A program made the translations under genes and the position numbers. From positions 80,934,428-80,998,427 of the forward strand of contig JAVIAB010000041.1 in NCBI GenBank assembly GCA_032433765.1: DNA of 64,000 nt, given 5' to 3'. The notes under the pieces were generated by a model that saw nothing but the letters and a program-made list of their open reading frames with translations, ran no database searches and was not told the DNA's origin. This DNA comes from Megaustenia siamemsis (taxonomy: Eukaryota; Mollusca; Gastropoda; Stylommatophora; Ariophantidae). The number at the start of each line of letters is the position of its first letter. Position 1 is the first letter of the stretch. This document shows, one piece after another, positions 21,556 through 34,117 of the stretch.

Positions 21556-21812
21556 AGTGACAGATTGGTAGACTCTATAATAGCAATGATCTGACTTGAA
21601 GGCACAAGGGAGAAGACCAAGTGACAGACTGGTAGACTCTATAATAGCAATGATCTGACTTCAGGGCATGAGGGAGACCAAGTGACAGATTGGTAGACTC
21701 TATAATAGCAATGATCTGACTTCAGGGCATGAGGGAGACCAAGTGACAGATTGGTAGACTCTATAATAGCAATGATCTGACTTCAAGGGACAAGGGAGAC
21801 CAAGTGACAGAT
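21556..21812. repeat. 61-64-bp tandem repeat, 4 copies
   Basis: Units contain GACAGATTGGTAGACTCTAT, AATAGCAATGATCTGACTT and GAGGGAGACCAAGT. Confidence 0.92.
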
Positions 21813-22074
21813 TTGGAAGCACTCTCATAGAAATCTAACAGCAACAAAGACAAACAATGGTCAGTCAATACTTAGCTTGTGACAGAAAACTGCAGACCTT
21901 TCACTTTTTGACATTCAAGAATGGGATTGGGTATGATCACAGCTATATGTGTTTGTAGTTGAGGAGGGCAGTGCTTTCCCTTTCTGTCAATACCTACTCT
22001 AACTCTGTCACTCATGTACACAATAGTTTCTGCTCCTGAGTCAACATTTGAGTGTCTCTCATACTCTACAAGGT

Positions 22075-22515
22075 GTTGCAGCACAACAAATCTACAAGTC
22101 ACTTTGTCTACATCTGTCAACAGAGCATGAGAGAACAAAGCTACAAGTCACTTTGTCTACATCTGTCAACAGAGCATGAGAGAGCAAAGCTACAAGTCAC
22201 TTTGTCTACATCTGTCAACAGAGCATGAGAGAACAAAGCTACAAGTCACTTTGTCTACATCTGTCAACAGAGCGTGAGAGAACAAAGCTACAAGTCACTT
22301 TGTCTACATCTGTCAACAGAGAGTGAGAGAACAAAGCTACAAGTCACATTGTCTACATCTATCAACAGAAAGAGAGCGAGAGAACAAAACTACAAGTCAC
22401 ACTGTCTACATCTATCAACAGAAAGAGAGTCAGAGAACAAAACTACAAGTCACATTGTCTACATTTGTCAACAGAGAGTCAAAGAACAAAGCTACAAGTC
22501 ACATTGTCTACAGAA
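22075..22515. repeat. 49-bp tandem repeat, about 9 copies
   Basis: Units with GAGAACAAAGCTACAAGTCA and CTTTGTCTACATCTGTCAAC. Variation increases to the right. Confidence 0.93.
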
Positions 22516-22679
22516 AGTAGCCAGCAAGACAATCACACATTCCAGACTTCCATAGCACAGGCCAGATATGGCACAAATCTGATGAGAGCAAAGGGAAGGC
22601 CCTGCTTGCCTGCTACATTGAACAGACTGACCAAAGAAATGAGGGTGTAAGAATGAGGATATGGGGGTCCTTTTCAGAA

Positions 22680-24990
22680 TTGAGGTTGTAGTGCTGGAAG
22701 AAGATCACAACCGATACCATTCACACAACACTTAAAAGGTCACACAACACTGTTCCTGGTCCAGATGGTGTTCGGCACGACGACATAGGCGATATAGCTG
22801 ACGATGACTTGCAAAAACTGGCCAAAGAGTTTAATGCCAGCATTCGGAGTGGCCAGATTAAGGAGGAGTGGCTACACAGCTACTTACTACCACTACTGAA
22901 GCCAAACAAGGACCATTCTCAGATCAATGCCTACAGAATCATCACAATGCAGAACACAGCTGGCAAGCTGCTGGAGAAAATAGTTGCCCGTGTCCTCACC
23001 TGTCACCTTGAACAGAAACGCGTATTCCCACCCACATTCGGTGGTTATAGATATAACAAAGAGACATGGCTCAATGCGACAGTCTTTGCCTATGACGTCT
23101 TCGAAGGCTTCCACAGATGAGAGGAGACATGGGCTGCTGCTATAGATCTGGAGGATGCATACAACAGGGTACCATTTGAATACCTCATGCATATGCTCCT
23201 CAAACTGGCGGTGCACCCCTTCTTCATTAGATGGATCGCTGCGGCACTGTTTCAGAGGAAGGTGATACTCAGATGTGGAAGTTGGTCTTCCGAGCCAACA
23301 TCCATTTGTCCAGGGCTGCCACAAGGCTCACCATTGTCACCAGTTCTATTTAACGTGTACACAATAACGATCACGGAACAATAGCTGGATGGGAGGGGAA
23401 GATATATGACTTTTGCTGATGATATTCTGGTATATCGACAGGGAAGAAACAGAAGTGAAATCACCTCCACAATGTAAAACAAACTCGATCGCATTTCTTC
23501 CTGATGTGGAGTATCAGGTGCCTTGGTTAATCCTAATAAAGCATCAGTTTCATGGTTCTCACTTAACAATCATATCGTTAACAAGGAAATACCTGTGGTA
23601 TGAATGAGAGCTGATGAGGTGACCAGGCACATGGTCATGACATACTTCGGAGTTAAGTTTGATCGCAACCTGTGTTTTCGGGACCACGTCGACCATGTGA
23701 TAACAAAATCCCGCCAAGGATTAGCCGCCTTGAAGGTCATGGCAAGCTGCCAACATCGAGCAAAGGCTACTTACTCTTCTGTTCCAGGGACTAGCCCTTG
23801 CACCAATCGAGTATGCCCTGGCAGTTTTTACTGTCACTAAGATGCAAATTGACAAGCTGGAGAAAATACAGAATGAAGCCATGCGCATTACCTTGGGATG
23901 TATGAGGGACACTCCCTGTGTAGCAATGAGGTATCTTCTTGACTTTCCAACCATGGATGACAGGATCAAGATCTGGAGGGCACGAGCATACCTGAAGATA
24001 AGTGCAGATAAAGAGCATCCATTGCATCATGAGCTCAACACAGGGAGGGGTGTCAGGCTAAGAAGAGGCAAATCATAGGTGGGACGAGCAGAAGATGTCA
24101 TCAAACAGGTCTATGGGCCTACCAATATCAACGCAGGTGAAGAGTGGATACCTGTGCGTCATTCAGGGGCACATGCTCGTGTATTGTCACACTCGACAGG
24201 AAATGTAGGGAACAGAACTCAGTCGTGGTCAATATGGAGGTCAACGGTCTCATCTGGGATAACACCGATGAGAAAGATGCAGTCATCTATACAGACAGAT
24301 CTGTAATATGACACCAAAGGAGTGCATGGGCATTTACAGCACGCTCGGCAGGCTGAATAGTCAAGGAAGACAGTGGTGCATATGTCATGACCATGAGTAG
24401 CATGACGATGGAGGCGATGGCAGTGACCAAGGCATTCAAATGGTTAGAATCACAAGACTACACCTACGCCTGTATACTGAGTGATTCGATGAGCATGATA
24501 AGAAAAGTGGAGGCGGGCTCTGTATGTATACGATGGGTAGAGTCATTGCAGAAGTAAAAAAAATATGTATGGTCACCTTTGTTTATGTCCCAGGTCATGC
24601 GGGAGCACAGGGAAATGAAAGAGCAGACAAGTTGGCTAGCTGCGCTATTGTTGAGGATGGTCAACCAATGGATCAGGTGGACATCATCAATGTGGGAAGG
24701 ACATAGGACTTTGACAACCATGAGTCCACGTCACTTCTTTGGATGAAAGAGATGGGAGTTAAGATGGACACAGCCAGAAACTAGAAACTTAGTGGACGTG
24801 TGAGAAGACTTATCAACCAACACAGAACTAGAGTCGTTAGTCGCTGGACACTGAGGGACTTGCTGAGGAGGGGATCTGAGCACCTATGGATATGTTATGA
24901 GTGCAATGATGATTATTTGTGGGTCAATAACTCAATAACTGGAAAATATGAACTGGTTCAAGTTTTCTAAATCACTTTTTCATATTTTCT
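22680..24990 (+). mobile_element. LINE remnant with reverse transcriptase and RNase H
   Basis: RT blocks in order: VPGPDGVRHDD, then LLPLLKPNKD, AYRIITMQNTAGKLLEK, then AAIDLEDAYNRVPFEYL, GLPQGSPLSPVLFNVYT and MTFADDILVY (catalytic FADD at 23412-23423). After a linker region with KLEKIQNEAMRITLG comes an RNase H segment with an AEVKK stretch and VPGHAGAQGNERADKLA near 24585-24640, then a Cys-ending tail HLWICYECNDD. RT plus RNase H places it among I/Jockey-type or related clades; the exact clade needs a tree. At least seven frame breaks make it a pseudogene. Confidence 0.9.
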
Positions 24991-25006
24991 GTTTAGATGA
25001 ACATTT

Positions 25007-25684
25007 GTTGTTCATATGAAGCTATTTGTTGTTCATGTGAAACTATTTGTTGTTCATGTGAAGCTATTTGTTGTTATGTGAAACTAATTGTTGACATGTG
25101 AAGCCATTTGTTGATATGTGGAGCTATTTGTTGTTCATGTGAACTATTTGTTGACATGTGAATCTATTTGTTGTTCATGTGAAACTATTTGTTGACATGT
25201 GAATTTATTTGTTGTTCATGTGAAACTATTTGTTGATATGTGAAGCTATTTGTTGTTCATGTGAAGCTATTTGTTGTTTATGTGAAGTTATTTGTTGTTC
25301 ATGTGAAACTATTTGTTGACATGTGAAGCTATTTGTTGACATGTGAAGCTATTTGTTGTTCATGAAAATCTAATTGTTGTTCATGTGAAGCTATTTGTTG
25401 ACATGTGAAGTTATTTGTTGTTCACATGAAGCTATTTGTTGACATGTGAAGCTATTTGTTGTTCTCATGTGAATCTATTTGTTGTTCATGTGAAGCTATT
25501 TGTTGACATATGAAGCTATTTATTGTTCATGTGAAGCTCTTTGGTGTTCATGTGAATCTATTTGTTGTTCATGTGAAGCTATTTGTTGACATATGAAGCT
25601 ATTTGGTGACATATGCAGCTATTTGTTGTTCATGTGAAGCTATTTGTTCTTCATGTGAAGCTAGTTGTTGTTCATGTGAAGCTA
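25007..25684. repeat. 21-bp tandem repeat, about 32 copies
   Basis: GCTATTTGTTGTTCATGTGA and an 18-bp short form with GTTGACATGTGAA. T-rich on the transcribed gene's sense strand, running up to 25 bp before the exon 9 acceptor. Confidence 0.93.
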
Positions 25685-25709
25685 CTTTTGTGATTTCCTT
25701 TCTCCACAG

Positions 25710-25759
25710 ATTTGGATGAGGAGGAACAGTTTGAAAGTGTCTCACAAGTGACAGGCCCA
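25710..25759 (+). CDS. Exon 9, unidentified gene (residues 243-259)
   Basis: Strong acceptor GATTTCCTTTCTCCACAG and consensus donor CCA|GTAAGT around 50 nt. Two leading bases complete Asp from exon 8, then LDEEEQFESVSQVTGP. Acidic, Ser/Gln-containing. Ends on a whole codon, matching exon 10. Among the best-supported exons by splice-site strength. Confidence 0.75.
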
Positions 25760-25787
25760 GTAAGTGTCTGCTTGTTGGGTGCCATCT

Positions 25788-26400
25788 CATGTTGGTGGTC
25801 GTTGTTGTCATCGTTAGTCATCACACTTTGATGGTGATGGTGGTGGTTGTTGTCAACCATCTCACATTGGTGGTGGTTGTTGTCAACCATCTCATGTTGC
25901 TGGTGGTTGTTGTCATTGTTAGTCATCACACTTTGATGGTGATGGTGGTGGTTGTTGTTGACCATCTCACATTGGTGGTGGTTGTTGTCAACCATCTCAC
26001 ATTGGTGGTGGTTGTTGTCAACCATCTCACATTGGTGGTGGTTGTTGTCAACCATCTCACATTGGTGGTGGTTGTTGTCAACCATCTCACATTGGTAACG
26101 GTTGTTGTCAACCATCTCACATTGGTGGCGGTTGTTGTCAACCATCTCACATTGGTGGCGGTTGTTGTCAACCATCTCACATTGGTGGCAGTTGTTGTCA
26201 ACCATCTCACATTGGTGGCGGTTGTTGTCAACCATCTCACATTGGTGGCGGTTGTTGTCAACCATCTAACATTGGTGGTGGTTGTTGTCAACCATCTAAC
26301 ATTGGTGGTGGTTGTTGTCAACCATCTCACATTGGTGGCGGTTGTTGTCAATCATCTAACATTGGTGGTAGTGTTGTCATTGTTGTTGTTGGTCATCTCC
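25788..26400. repeat. 30-bp tandem repeat, about 20 copies
   Basis: GGTGGTTGTTGTCAACCATC plus TCACATTGGT, with a few longer variants near the left edge. TTGTCAACCA contains the palindrome GTTGTCAAC/TTGNCAA. Confidence 0.95.
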
Positions 26401-26435
26401 TGTTGGTGGTGGTGGTAGTGGTGATTGTTCATCAT

Positions 26436-26615
26436 CTCATATTCTGGTCTATATTCTGGTCCATGCTCTGTCTATGTTTTAGTGTTTCTGATCTCTGTAC
26501 AAGTCTATCTTCTGGTCTATCTTCTAGTCTATGTTTTGGTCCATTCTCTGGTCTATGTTTTGGTCTATGTTGTGGTCTATATTCTGGTATATCTTCTGGT
26601 CTATCTTTAGTGGTG
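26436..26615. repeat. About 12-bp degenerate repeat
   Basis: Variants of TCTGGTCTATGT and TTTTGGTCTATG repeated about 15 times at the right edge of the 30-bp array. Confidence 0.75.
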
Positions 26616-26717
26616 GAGTACGGTTGTATCATGTGACCAGAAGTTGTCTGTGAGAGCGAGAACATGTGTTGTCATGTAGAGTTCAGTTTTTGATTTGTTT
26701 TACTGTTTCTCTTTCAG

Positions 26718-26751
26718 AGACAGCCTGTGTGGAATTTGCCAGACTCAGAAA
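26718..26751 (+). CDS. Exon 10, unidentified gene (residues 260-271)
   Basis: 34 nt between acceptor ACTGTTTCTCTTTCAG and donor AAA|GTAAGT. Starts phase 0: RQPVWNLPDSE, then one base (A) of the next codon, completed as Ile by exon 11. The Trp-containing QPVWNLPD could be a short binding motif, but that is speculation. Very good splice sites. Confidence 0.72.
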
Positions 26752-27033
26752 GTAAGTCCTTAATGTTATCTTCATAGAAATTGATGTCATTGAAGTGAGG
26801 ACTTTCCTTGATGTACCAGACCTTGGTTAGAGAGGGTTAAAATAACTTATTAGAAGAGTGGAGTTAATAGAGTTAACAGGGGAATGACCGGGAGAGTTCA
26901 GTTACTCAGCCACGTTGAACACTGGCCAGTTTGAAGGACATCTCTGGATCCGTGAGTAGGTTATAGGCACGTGACCTCAGTCGATAAGCCAAACAAGAGG
27001 GCTGGACTAGACAGTTCTTGCTGGTACCTCAGA
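26752..27033. other. Unique intron sequence
   Basis: Non-repetitive; no coding or transposon signal seen. Confidence 0.5.
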
Positions 27034-27042
27034 CAGACAAGA

Positions 27043-27090
<48 letters not shown>
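27034..27090. repeat. (CT)n microsatellite
   Basis: About 27 uninterrupted CT dinucleotides abutting the 3' end of the minus-strand LINE, and possibly grown from its tail. Confidence 0.95.
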
Positions 27091-27096
<6 letters not shown>

Positions 27097-29118
27097 CAAG
27101 ACTCAATCAGAGTAGGATTCCAGACTCTCTCATGAAGTCAGGTGTCTGTTTAAGCGAATCGATTGCCCCATATAGTTTTTCTTCTAGGGAGGTGGGGGTG
27201 GACCACATTGCTCTTCTCAGGTCTGTGTACTGGGGGCAATCCTGTAGAACATGTTTTGTAGTCATATTGTCCAGTGTACAGTGACATAGGCTGGTTGTAC
27301 CTATTTTGAATTTGGTGAACATGTGATTTCTCATTCTATTGTGACCAGTGCGTTGGCGAAGTATGATGACTTGATCCCTCCTTGATAGTTGGTTCGTCAC
27401 TCTCGTTATGCTTTGGGTGTTCTCATTTCCATTTTTCATGGAACTGACCTTTGAGGATAGATTTGGCTTCATCATAACTGAGCGGATGGTTCTCTTTTGG
27501 TAATCTCCCTCCCTCTTTAGCTAATTTGTCTGCGCGTTCGTTCCCGTATATATTACAGTGTGATGGTATCCGCTGAATAACTACTCTCTGGAAGTTATTG
27601 CATAGTTGGTCCAGGGTTGTTCTCAAGTCATCTACTTCATTGTTCTTGGGGCTTTTTAGAGCTGATAATACTGACAGTGCATCAGTCAGAATCACCAATT
27701 TATTGTGCATGTTATTTTTGTGTTGAGTAGCCAGTGTTGCAGCATCTCTGATGGTCTCAGTTTCTGCTTTAAAGTTGTTTGAGAATTTTCCAGTAGCTAT
27801 TGACTTGGTGATCTCGTCCTGATTATTCAGCGTCAAGAACACACCTCCCCCTCCATTTCTGGTGGCTTTTGTAGCAGAGCCATCTGTGTATATGTGGGAC
27901 CAAGAGTCCTGTGGGTAGGTATCGTGTATGTGTTTTTCTGCTACATGTTTTCTTTCTGTGTCTGATTGGGTGCCTTTTTTCATGATTCCTGTTATATTTT
28001 CCTTAAGTTCTGGTATTTTATGTTTTCCATGAGGATCACCATCAGATGGGCCCAAGGGTTTCGATATTGTTTGGGAAAGTACTGGGTCTCCAGTAGTTAG
28101 TTCATTGGCAATTGCAGCGAAGTTGCTCCTCTTTAGTCGTACAATTCCGGAACCAGTTCATCTTTTACTGCATGGGGTGGCTAAGGAGCCTTCTATATTT
28201 CTCCGCTTGTTGCAATACTTTAGTGACCCGTCTGTCATCTAAGGGTTGTAAACCTGTTACTGTTTCTAGAGTCTTGATAGGTGTAGATTTCATAGCACCA
28301 GTGATGATACGGGCAGCTTGGTTCTGTGTTCTGTTAATTTTGCTAAGGTGTGATTTGGAAGCCATAGCCCAGGCTGTGACTCCATACTCTAGAACTGGTC
28401 TGACTCTTCCTACGTATAGTCTTTTCAAAATATTGCTGTCTGCCCCCCAGTCCGTTCCTGCCAATTTCTTCATAATATTTGTTCCCTTTCTAGCTTTTTT
28501 TCCTTGCTCTTTCTATCTGATTTTTCCAAGTCATTCTGCGATTCATGGTGACACCAAGATATGTTGGGTTTTGGTCAATATGGAGTGTATGGTCTTTTAT
28601 CTTCAAGTTTGCAGAGAGTGTGTTTCTTGATAGGCTGAAAATTGTATATGTAGTTTTTTTTTTGTTAATTGGTAAGAACCAGGTGTTCATCCATTTGTTC
28701 AAGTTCACCTAGGGCATCTTGCATCCATTGTTCAGCTACCGACATACTTTCCTCGTGAGCCCATAACGCCAGATTATCTGCGTATATTGCTGAGTGTATT
28801 CTGGGTGGAATGTCCATTACGATGTCATTTATGAAAATTAGAAAGAGTGTTGGGGACAAGACTCTGTCTTGTGGGACACCTTGTTCGATAGAAACCATCT
28901 TACTTAGTTGACCTTGAACTTGTACTCTAGCCGTTCTATCCTGATGGTATTGAGAGACTCAATTGAATAAACGACCCTGGATGCCAAGTCTAAAAAGCTT
29001 GTTCTTTAAACCCTCTCGCCAAACCCTATCAAAAGCCTTCTCCATGTCGACCCACACTGCCAGTGTGTGTTTCTTGTCTTGTAGAGCATCCTCTATTTCC
29101 TGTGCAATGACAAGACAT
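27091..29118 (-). mobile_element. LINE remnant with reverse transcriptase and RNase H, minus strand
   Basis: Reading leftwards from 29118: DMEKAFDRVWREGLK, QGVPQDRVLSPTLFLIFIND (usual QG.VLSP changed to QDRVLSP), then AIYADNLALW (YADN at 28773-28784, catalytic Asp replaced by Asn). Then NPTYLGVTMNRRMTW and RPVLEYGVTAWAM. The RNase H domain has SHIYTDGSAT, ILTDALSVLSAL, RIPSHCNIYGNERADKLA, and the tail has RQRTGHNRMRNHM with CPQYTDLR. This is a jockey-like RT/RNase H element, 5'-truncated, with several stops and frameshifts. Confidence 0.9.
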
Positions 29119-29400
29119 AGGATTAGATCAAGAATTGCTGTAATGGGGACAAGACATAGGATTAGGTCAAGAATTGCTGTAATGGGGACAAGACGGATGG
29201 TATCAGAGGGGATGGCTGATATGATGAGAGTGAAGGGTAGGTATCTAGAATTGCTGTAATGGGGACAAGACGGATGGCATCAGAGGGAATGGCTGATATG
29301 ATGAGAGTGAAGGGAAGATATCTAGAATTGCTGTAATGGGGACAAGACGGATGGCATCAGAGGGAATGGCTGATATGATGACAGGGTAGGTATCTAGAAT
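29119..29400. repeat. About 77-bp tandem repeat, 3-4 copies
   Basis: Units contain CTAGAATTGCTGTAATGGGG, ACAAGACGGATGGCATCAGA and GGCTGATATGATGA. The left copies are truncated to about 40 bp. Confidence 0.88.
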
Positions 29401-29507
29401 TGAAGTAGAAGGCTGAGTCAACAGGTTAGATGAATGGAGTGTTGATAAATGTTGAATGATGTAGAAGGTTGGGTCCACCCTTGACAGTTTTAAAGGACTT
29501 AGAAGTT

Positions 29508-29795
29508 CTGTTAGAGATAGCCAGTTAGAGATAGCCAGTTAGAGATAGTCAGTTAGAGATAGCCAGTTAGAGATAGTCAGTTAGAGATAGCCAGTTAGAG
29601 ATAGCCAGTTAGAGATAGTCAGTTAGAGATAGCCAGTTAGAGATAGTCAGTTAGAGATAGCCAGTTAGAGATAGCCAGTTAGAGATAGTCAGTTAGAGAT
29701 AGCCAGTTAGAGATAGCCAGTTAGAGATAGCCAGTTAGAGATAGTCAGTTAGAGATAGCCAGTTAGAGATAGCCAGTTAGAGATAGACAGATAGA
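29508..29795. repeat. 14-bp tandem repeat, about 20 copies
   Basis: AGTTAGAGATAGCC and AGTTAGAGATAGTC alternate in a semi-regular 28/42-bp pattern. Confidence 0.95.
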
Positions 29796-30001
29796 AACAA
29801 CTGAGTAGCAGTTGTATATTTGTATATTTCACTCGGTGTCTTGCCTCAAAACCAACCAGTCCCCCGTGTGTGGGTATAATGTGATTTGTGACTGCAGGTT
29901 TCTGTAATTGTGACTACGATGTTCTGATGCCATTAAATCTGTTAGAGTCCTGGTCAGTGGAGACCGTCTCTAGAAATATTACATGGAGTTGTCATTTAAT
30001 G

Positions 30002-30108
30002 TTGCTGTCCATGTATGTATATTGCTATCCATGACTGTATATTGCTATCCATGAATGTATATTGCTGTCCATGAATGTATATTGCTGTCTATGACTGTTT
30101 GTCCAAGT
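30002..30108. repeat. 20-bp repeat, 5 copies
   Basis: GTATATTGCTGTCCATGAAT with small changes. Confidence 0.85.
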
Positions 30109-30816
30109 CTGTAATGTCTATATTAGAAGTCATGGAGAGGTGTTTTGTCTGGAGAGACCTGCTCTTACATCACAACAGACAGACGACCATCTGTCAGATG
30201 AAACCTCTCTGGAATGTAGCTGTTGGTCTTTGCTGCCCACAGAGAGTGTTACTAGCCAACAATTCTTATCTTTGATTACTGTTATCACTGTCGCTCCACA
30301 GACTGTATCATTCCTAGTCACAGAATCCTTGGAATATCAACTCTTTTCCATCTCCTTAGATGTTCCAGTCAGACTCATGTTTGATTATATTGCTCAGCTG
30401 CTTCCTCAGTGAATGTCATGTGGTATTTCTGGCATTTAGAGGGTAGCTCTTGCATCTGCAACCTGTGATCACAATAGTTGAGGCAACAACTCTCAGCTGA
30501 TCAAGACACTGACTTAACCTCAAAGTTACTCTCTCTGGAAATAGCCTGTAACAAAACAGGCTGACTAACACAGGCAAGGTTCACCACCATATTGGTGACA
30601 TTTATTGATATAGAAGACCTAGTGTTGCTGTGTTCTCCATTTTACTGATTACATTTACATTTACTGATATAGAAGACCTAGTATTGCTGTACCTCTTGGT
30701 AGGACAAGTTCCAACATTCCCAGTAAAAGCCAAGAAATCAATAAAGTCACCACAACCCACCAGATACAATCTTGAATCCTGGAGCTCAACCTGTTATGTC
30801 AAGTCTTGTATATAGA
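30109..30816. other. Mostly unique intron sequence with a 60-bp duplication
   Basis: Contains a duplicated GATATAGAAGACCTAGT(G/A)TT near 30605 and 30666. A 90-codon frame at 30140-30412 reads SQQTDDHLSDETSLE in part but has no convincing donor. Exons 10 and 11 join in phase without it. Confidence 0.5.
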
Positions 30817-31253
30817 ACCATCAACATTACATGTAGAACCATCAACATTACATGTAGAACTATCAACATTACATGTAGAACTATCAACATTGCATGTAGA
30901 ACCATCACTGCATGTAGACCAATCAACATTACATGTAGAACTATAAACATTACATGTAGAACCATCACTGCATGTAGACCAATCAACATTACATGTAGAA
31001 CCTTCAACATTACATGTAGACCAATCAACATTACATGTAGAACCATCAACATTACATGTAGAACCATCACTGCATGTAGACCAATCAACATTACATGTAG
31101 AACCATCAACATTACATGTAGACCAATCAACATTACATGTAGACCAATCAACATTACATGTAGAACCATCAACATTACATGTAGAACCTTTAACATTACA
31201 TGTAGACCAATCAGCATTACATGTAGAACCATCAACATTACATGTAGACCATC
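30817..31253. repeat. 21-bp tandem repeat, about 21 copies
   Basis: ACATGTAGAACCATCAACATT with a GACCAATC variant. Every unit carries the palindrome ACATGT. It ends 70 bp before exon 11. Confidence 0.95.
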
Positions 31254-31322
31254 TGTGTTATTGCTTCAAACTTTGATAATGTTGTGTGGCCTGACTTTGA
31301 GCATGTTGTCTTGTGTGTTCAG

Positions 31323-31413
31323 TCACAACAGGGGATGCCATCCCACTCCGGCCAGCCTTCTCAACGGCTGCCCCATACAGGTCTGATGTACAGCGCAGGA
31401 ACTATGATGATAA
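31323..31413 (+). CDS. Exon 11, unidentified gene (residues 271-301)
   Basis: 91 nt with acceptor TTGTCTTGTGTGTTCAG and donor GATAA|GTGAGG. Two leading bases complete Ile, then TTGDAIPLRPAFSTAAPYRS and DVQRRNYDD, then two bases of the next codon. A Pro/Ala/Arg-rich linker-like stretch with a Tyr near each end; no recognised domain. The other two frames contain stops or fail to join the neighbours. One of the more protein-like exons. Confidence 0.75.
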
Positions 31414-31446
31414 GTGAGGTGTATGTGTGTGTGGGATGGTTTTATT

Positions 31447-32228
31447 GTGGATGTGTTGCTGTCATACAAGATAACACTTGTTGCTGTCATACAAGATAAC
31501 ACTTGTTGCTGTCATACAAGATAACACTTGTTGCTGTCATACAAGATAACACTTGTTGTCATCATACAAGATAGCACTTGTTGTCATCATAAAAGGTAAA
31601 ACTTGTTGTTGTCATACAAGATAACACTTGTTGCTGTCATACAAGATAACACTTGTTGCTGCCATACAAGATAAAGCTTTTTGCTGTCATACAAGATAAC
31701 ACTTGTTGCTGTCATACAAGATAAAACGTTTTGCTGTCATACAAGATAACACTTGTTGCTGTCATACAAGATAATACTTGTTGTCATCATACAAGATAAC
31801 ACTTGTTGTCATCATACAAGATAAAACTTTTTGCTATCATACAAGATAAAGCTTTTTGCTGTCATACAAGATAACACTTGTTGCTGTCATACAAGGTAAC
31901 ACCTTTTGCTGTCATACAAGATAACACTTATTGCTGTCATACAAGATAATACTTGTTGTCATCATACAAGATAACACTTGTTGTCATCATACAAGATAAC
32001 ACTTGTTGCTGTCATATACAAGATAAAACCTTTTGCTGTCATACAAGGTAACACTTTTTGCTGTCATACAAGATAAAACTTTTTGCTGTCATACAAGATA
32101 AAACTTTTTGCTGTCATACAAGATAACACTTGTTGTTGACATACAAGATAACACTTGTTGCTGTCATACAAGATAACACTAGTTGCTGTCATACAAGATA
32201 ACATTTGTCACCATCATACAAGATACCT
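31447..32228. repeat. 25-bp tandem repeat, about 31 copies
   Basis: TGCTGTCATACAAGATAACA plus CTTGT, with TTGTCATCAT and TTTTTGCTGT variants. It begins about 30 bp after exon 11. Confidence 0.95.
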
Positions 32229-33587
32229 ATTGTGTCCAAGATGTCAGTATCAATTATTGCATCTAAGATGTCAGTATCAATTATTGCATCTAAGATGTCA
32301 GTATCAATTATTGCATCCAAGATGTCAGTATCAATTATTGCATCCAAGATGTCAGTATCAATTATTGCATCTAAGATGTCAGTATCAATTATTGCATCCA
32401 AGATGTCAGTATCAATTATTGCATCCAAGATGTCAGTATCAATTATTGCATCTAAGATGTCAGTATCAATTATTGCATCCAAGATGTCAGTATCAATTAT
32501 TGTGTCCAAAATGTCAGTATCAATTATTGCATCCAAGATGTCAGTATCAATTATTGTGTCCAAGATGTCAGTATCAATTATTGCATCCAAGATGTCAGTA
32601 TCAATTATTGCATCTAAGATGTCAGTATCAATTATTGCATCTAAGATGTCAGTATCAATTATTGCATCCAATATGTCAGTATCAATTATTGCATCTAAGA
32701 TGTCAGTATCAATTATTGCATCTAAGATGTCAGTATCAATTATTGCATCCAAGATGTCAGTATCAATTATTGCATCTAAGATGTCAGTATCAATTATTGC
32801 ATCTAAGATGTCAGTATCAATTATTGCATCCAAGATGTCAGTATCAATTATTGCATCTAAGATGTCAGTATCAATTATTGCATCTAAGATGTCAGTATCA
32901 ATTATTGCATCTAAGATGTCAGTATCAATTATTGCATCCAAGATGTCAGTATCAATTATTGCATCTAAGATGTCAGTATCAATTACTGCATCCAAGATGT
33001 CAGTATCAATTATTGCATCTAAGATGTCAGTATCAATTATTGCATCCAAGATGTCAGTATCAATTATTGCATCTAAGATGTCAGTATCAATTATTGCATC
33101 CAAGATGTCAGTATCAATTATTGCATCCAAGATGTCAGTATCAATTATTGCATCCAAGATGTCAGTATCAATTATTGCATCCAAGATGTCAGTATCAATT
33201 ATTGCATCCAAGATGTCAGTATCAATTATTGCATCTAAGATGTCAGTATCAATTATTGCATCCAAGATTTCAGTATCAACTATTGCATCCAAGATTTCAG
33301 TATCAACTATTGCATCCAAGATGTCAGTATCAATTATTGCATCTAAGATGTCAGTATCAATTATTGCATCTAAGATGTTAGTATCAATTATTGCATCTAA
33401 GATGTCAGTATCAATTATTGCATCCAAGATGTCAGTATCAATTATTGCATCCAAGATGTCAGTATCAATTATTGCATCCAAGATGTCAGTATCAATTATT
33501 GCATCTAAGATGTCAGTATCAATTATTGCATCTAAGATGTCAGTATCAATTATTGCATCTAAGATGTCAGTAATTGTCTCCAAGATG
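32229..33587. repeat. 27-bp tandem repeat, about 50 copies
   Basis: AAGATGTCAGTATCAATTAT plus TGCAT(C/T)C; almost invariant except for a C/T switch. Frames of 400-500 codons stay open on both strands because 27 is a multiple of 3 and the unit lacks stops in several frames. No unique flanking protein sequence. Confidence 0.97.
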
Positions 33588-34117
33588 TCATTGACACAGG
33601 CGTGCGTGTGGACCCAGAAGCTATGTACTTTTCTCTACCTTCTAGCTGTAAAGTTCTATACTTATCTCAGCTGTCAAGAGCTGTCATGGCACAGGACAAT
33701 GCTTGGTTATCAGTGAAGGATTCTAACTGAATGTTGGTGTCAGGATGAGTGAATCAGAACTGGTCAAGATTCTCTTATACCTCTATAAGAGGTATAACCT
33801 ATGTGGTGGCTTGCAAACAATTAACATGTGTCTGGTTAGTGGGGATTTTAAGGATGGCAAACCAGGAACCAAAAATGTGGCAGTGAAGTCAGATGCATTG
33901 GGCCAAAAGACACAAATTTTGCAATTATACAGTAAAGCACATTACAAGATGACTTTTGATTTAATGAGTTAACTTAAACCAAGTCAATCTGACAAGGGGT
34001 AAAGGCATCAAGATGCATAGAAATGTAAAGCTGATGATGATGATAATGACATTTATTTTAAAGTGGTATGGTAACTTCTTTATGTAGGTCAGAACAAAAG
34101 TAGAACAATATTTTGGC
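33588..34117. other. Unique intron sequence
   Basis: About 530 bp without tandem structure. A 75-codon frame at 33745-33972 has no splice or family support. An acceptor-like TTATGTAG at 34080-34087 leads only into the 24-bp array. Confidence 0.5.

Noticed and set aside
30140..30412. Possible exon with acidic SQQTDDHLSDETSLE
   Set aside because: No convincing donor, and inserting it breaks the phase between exons 10 and 11.
32155..33716. Frames of 400-500 codons over the 27-bp array
   Set aside because: A stop-free unit of 9 codons explains them in three frames. Across about 43 arrays, roughly 12 units are multiples of 3, near the one third expected by chance, so there is no sign of selection for frame.
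33745..33972. 75-codon frame as a small gene
   Set aside because: No splice, start-context or family evidence.
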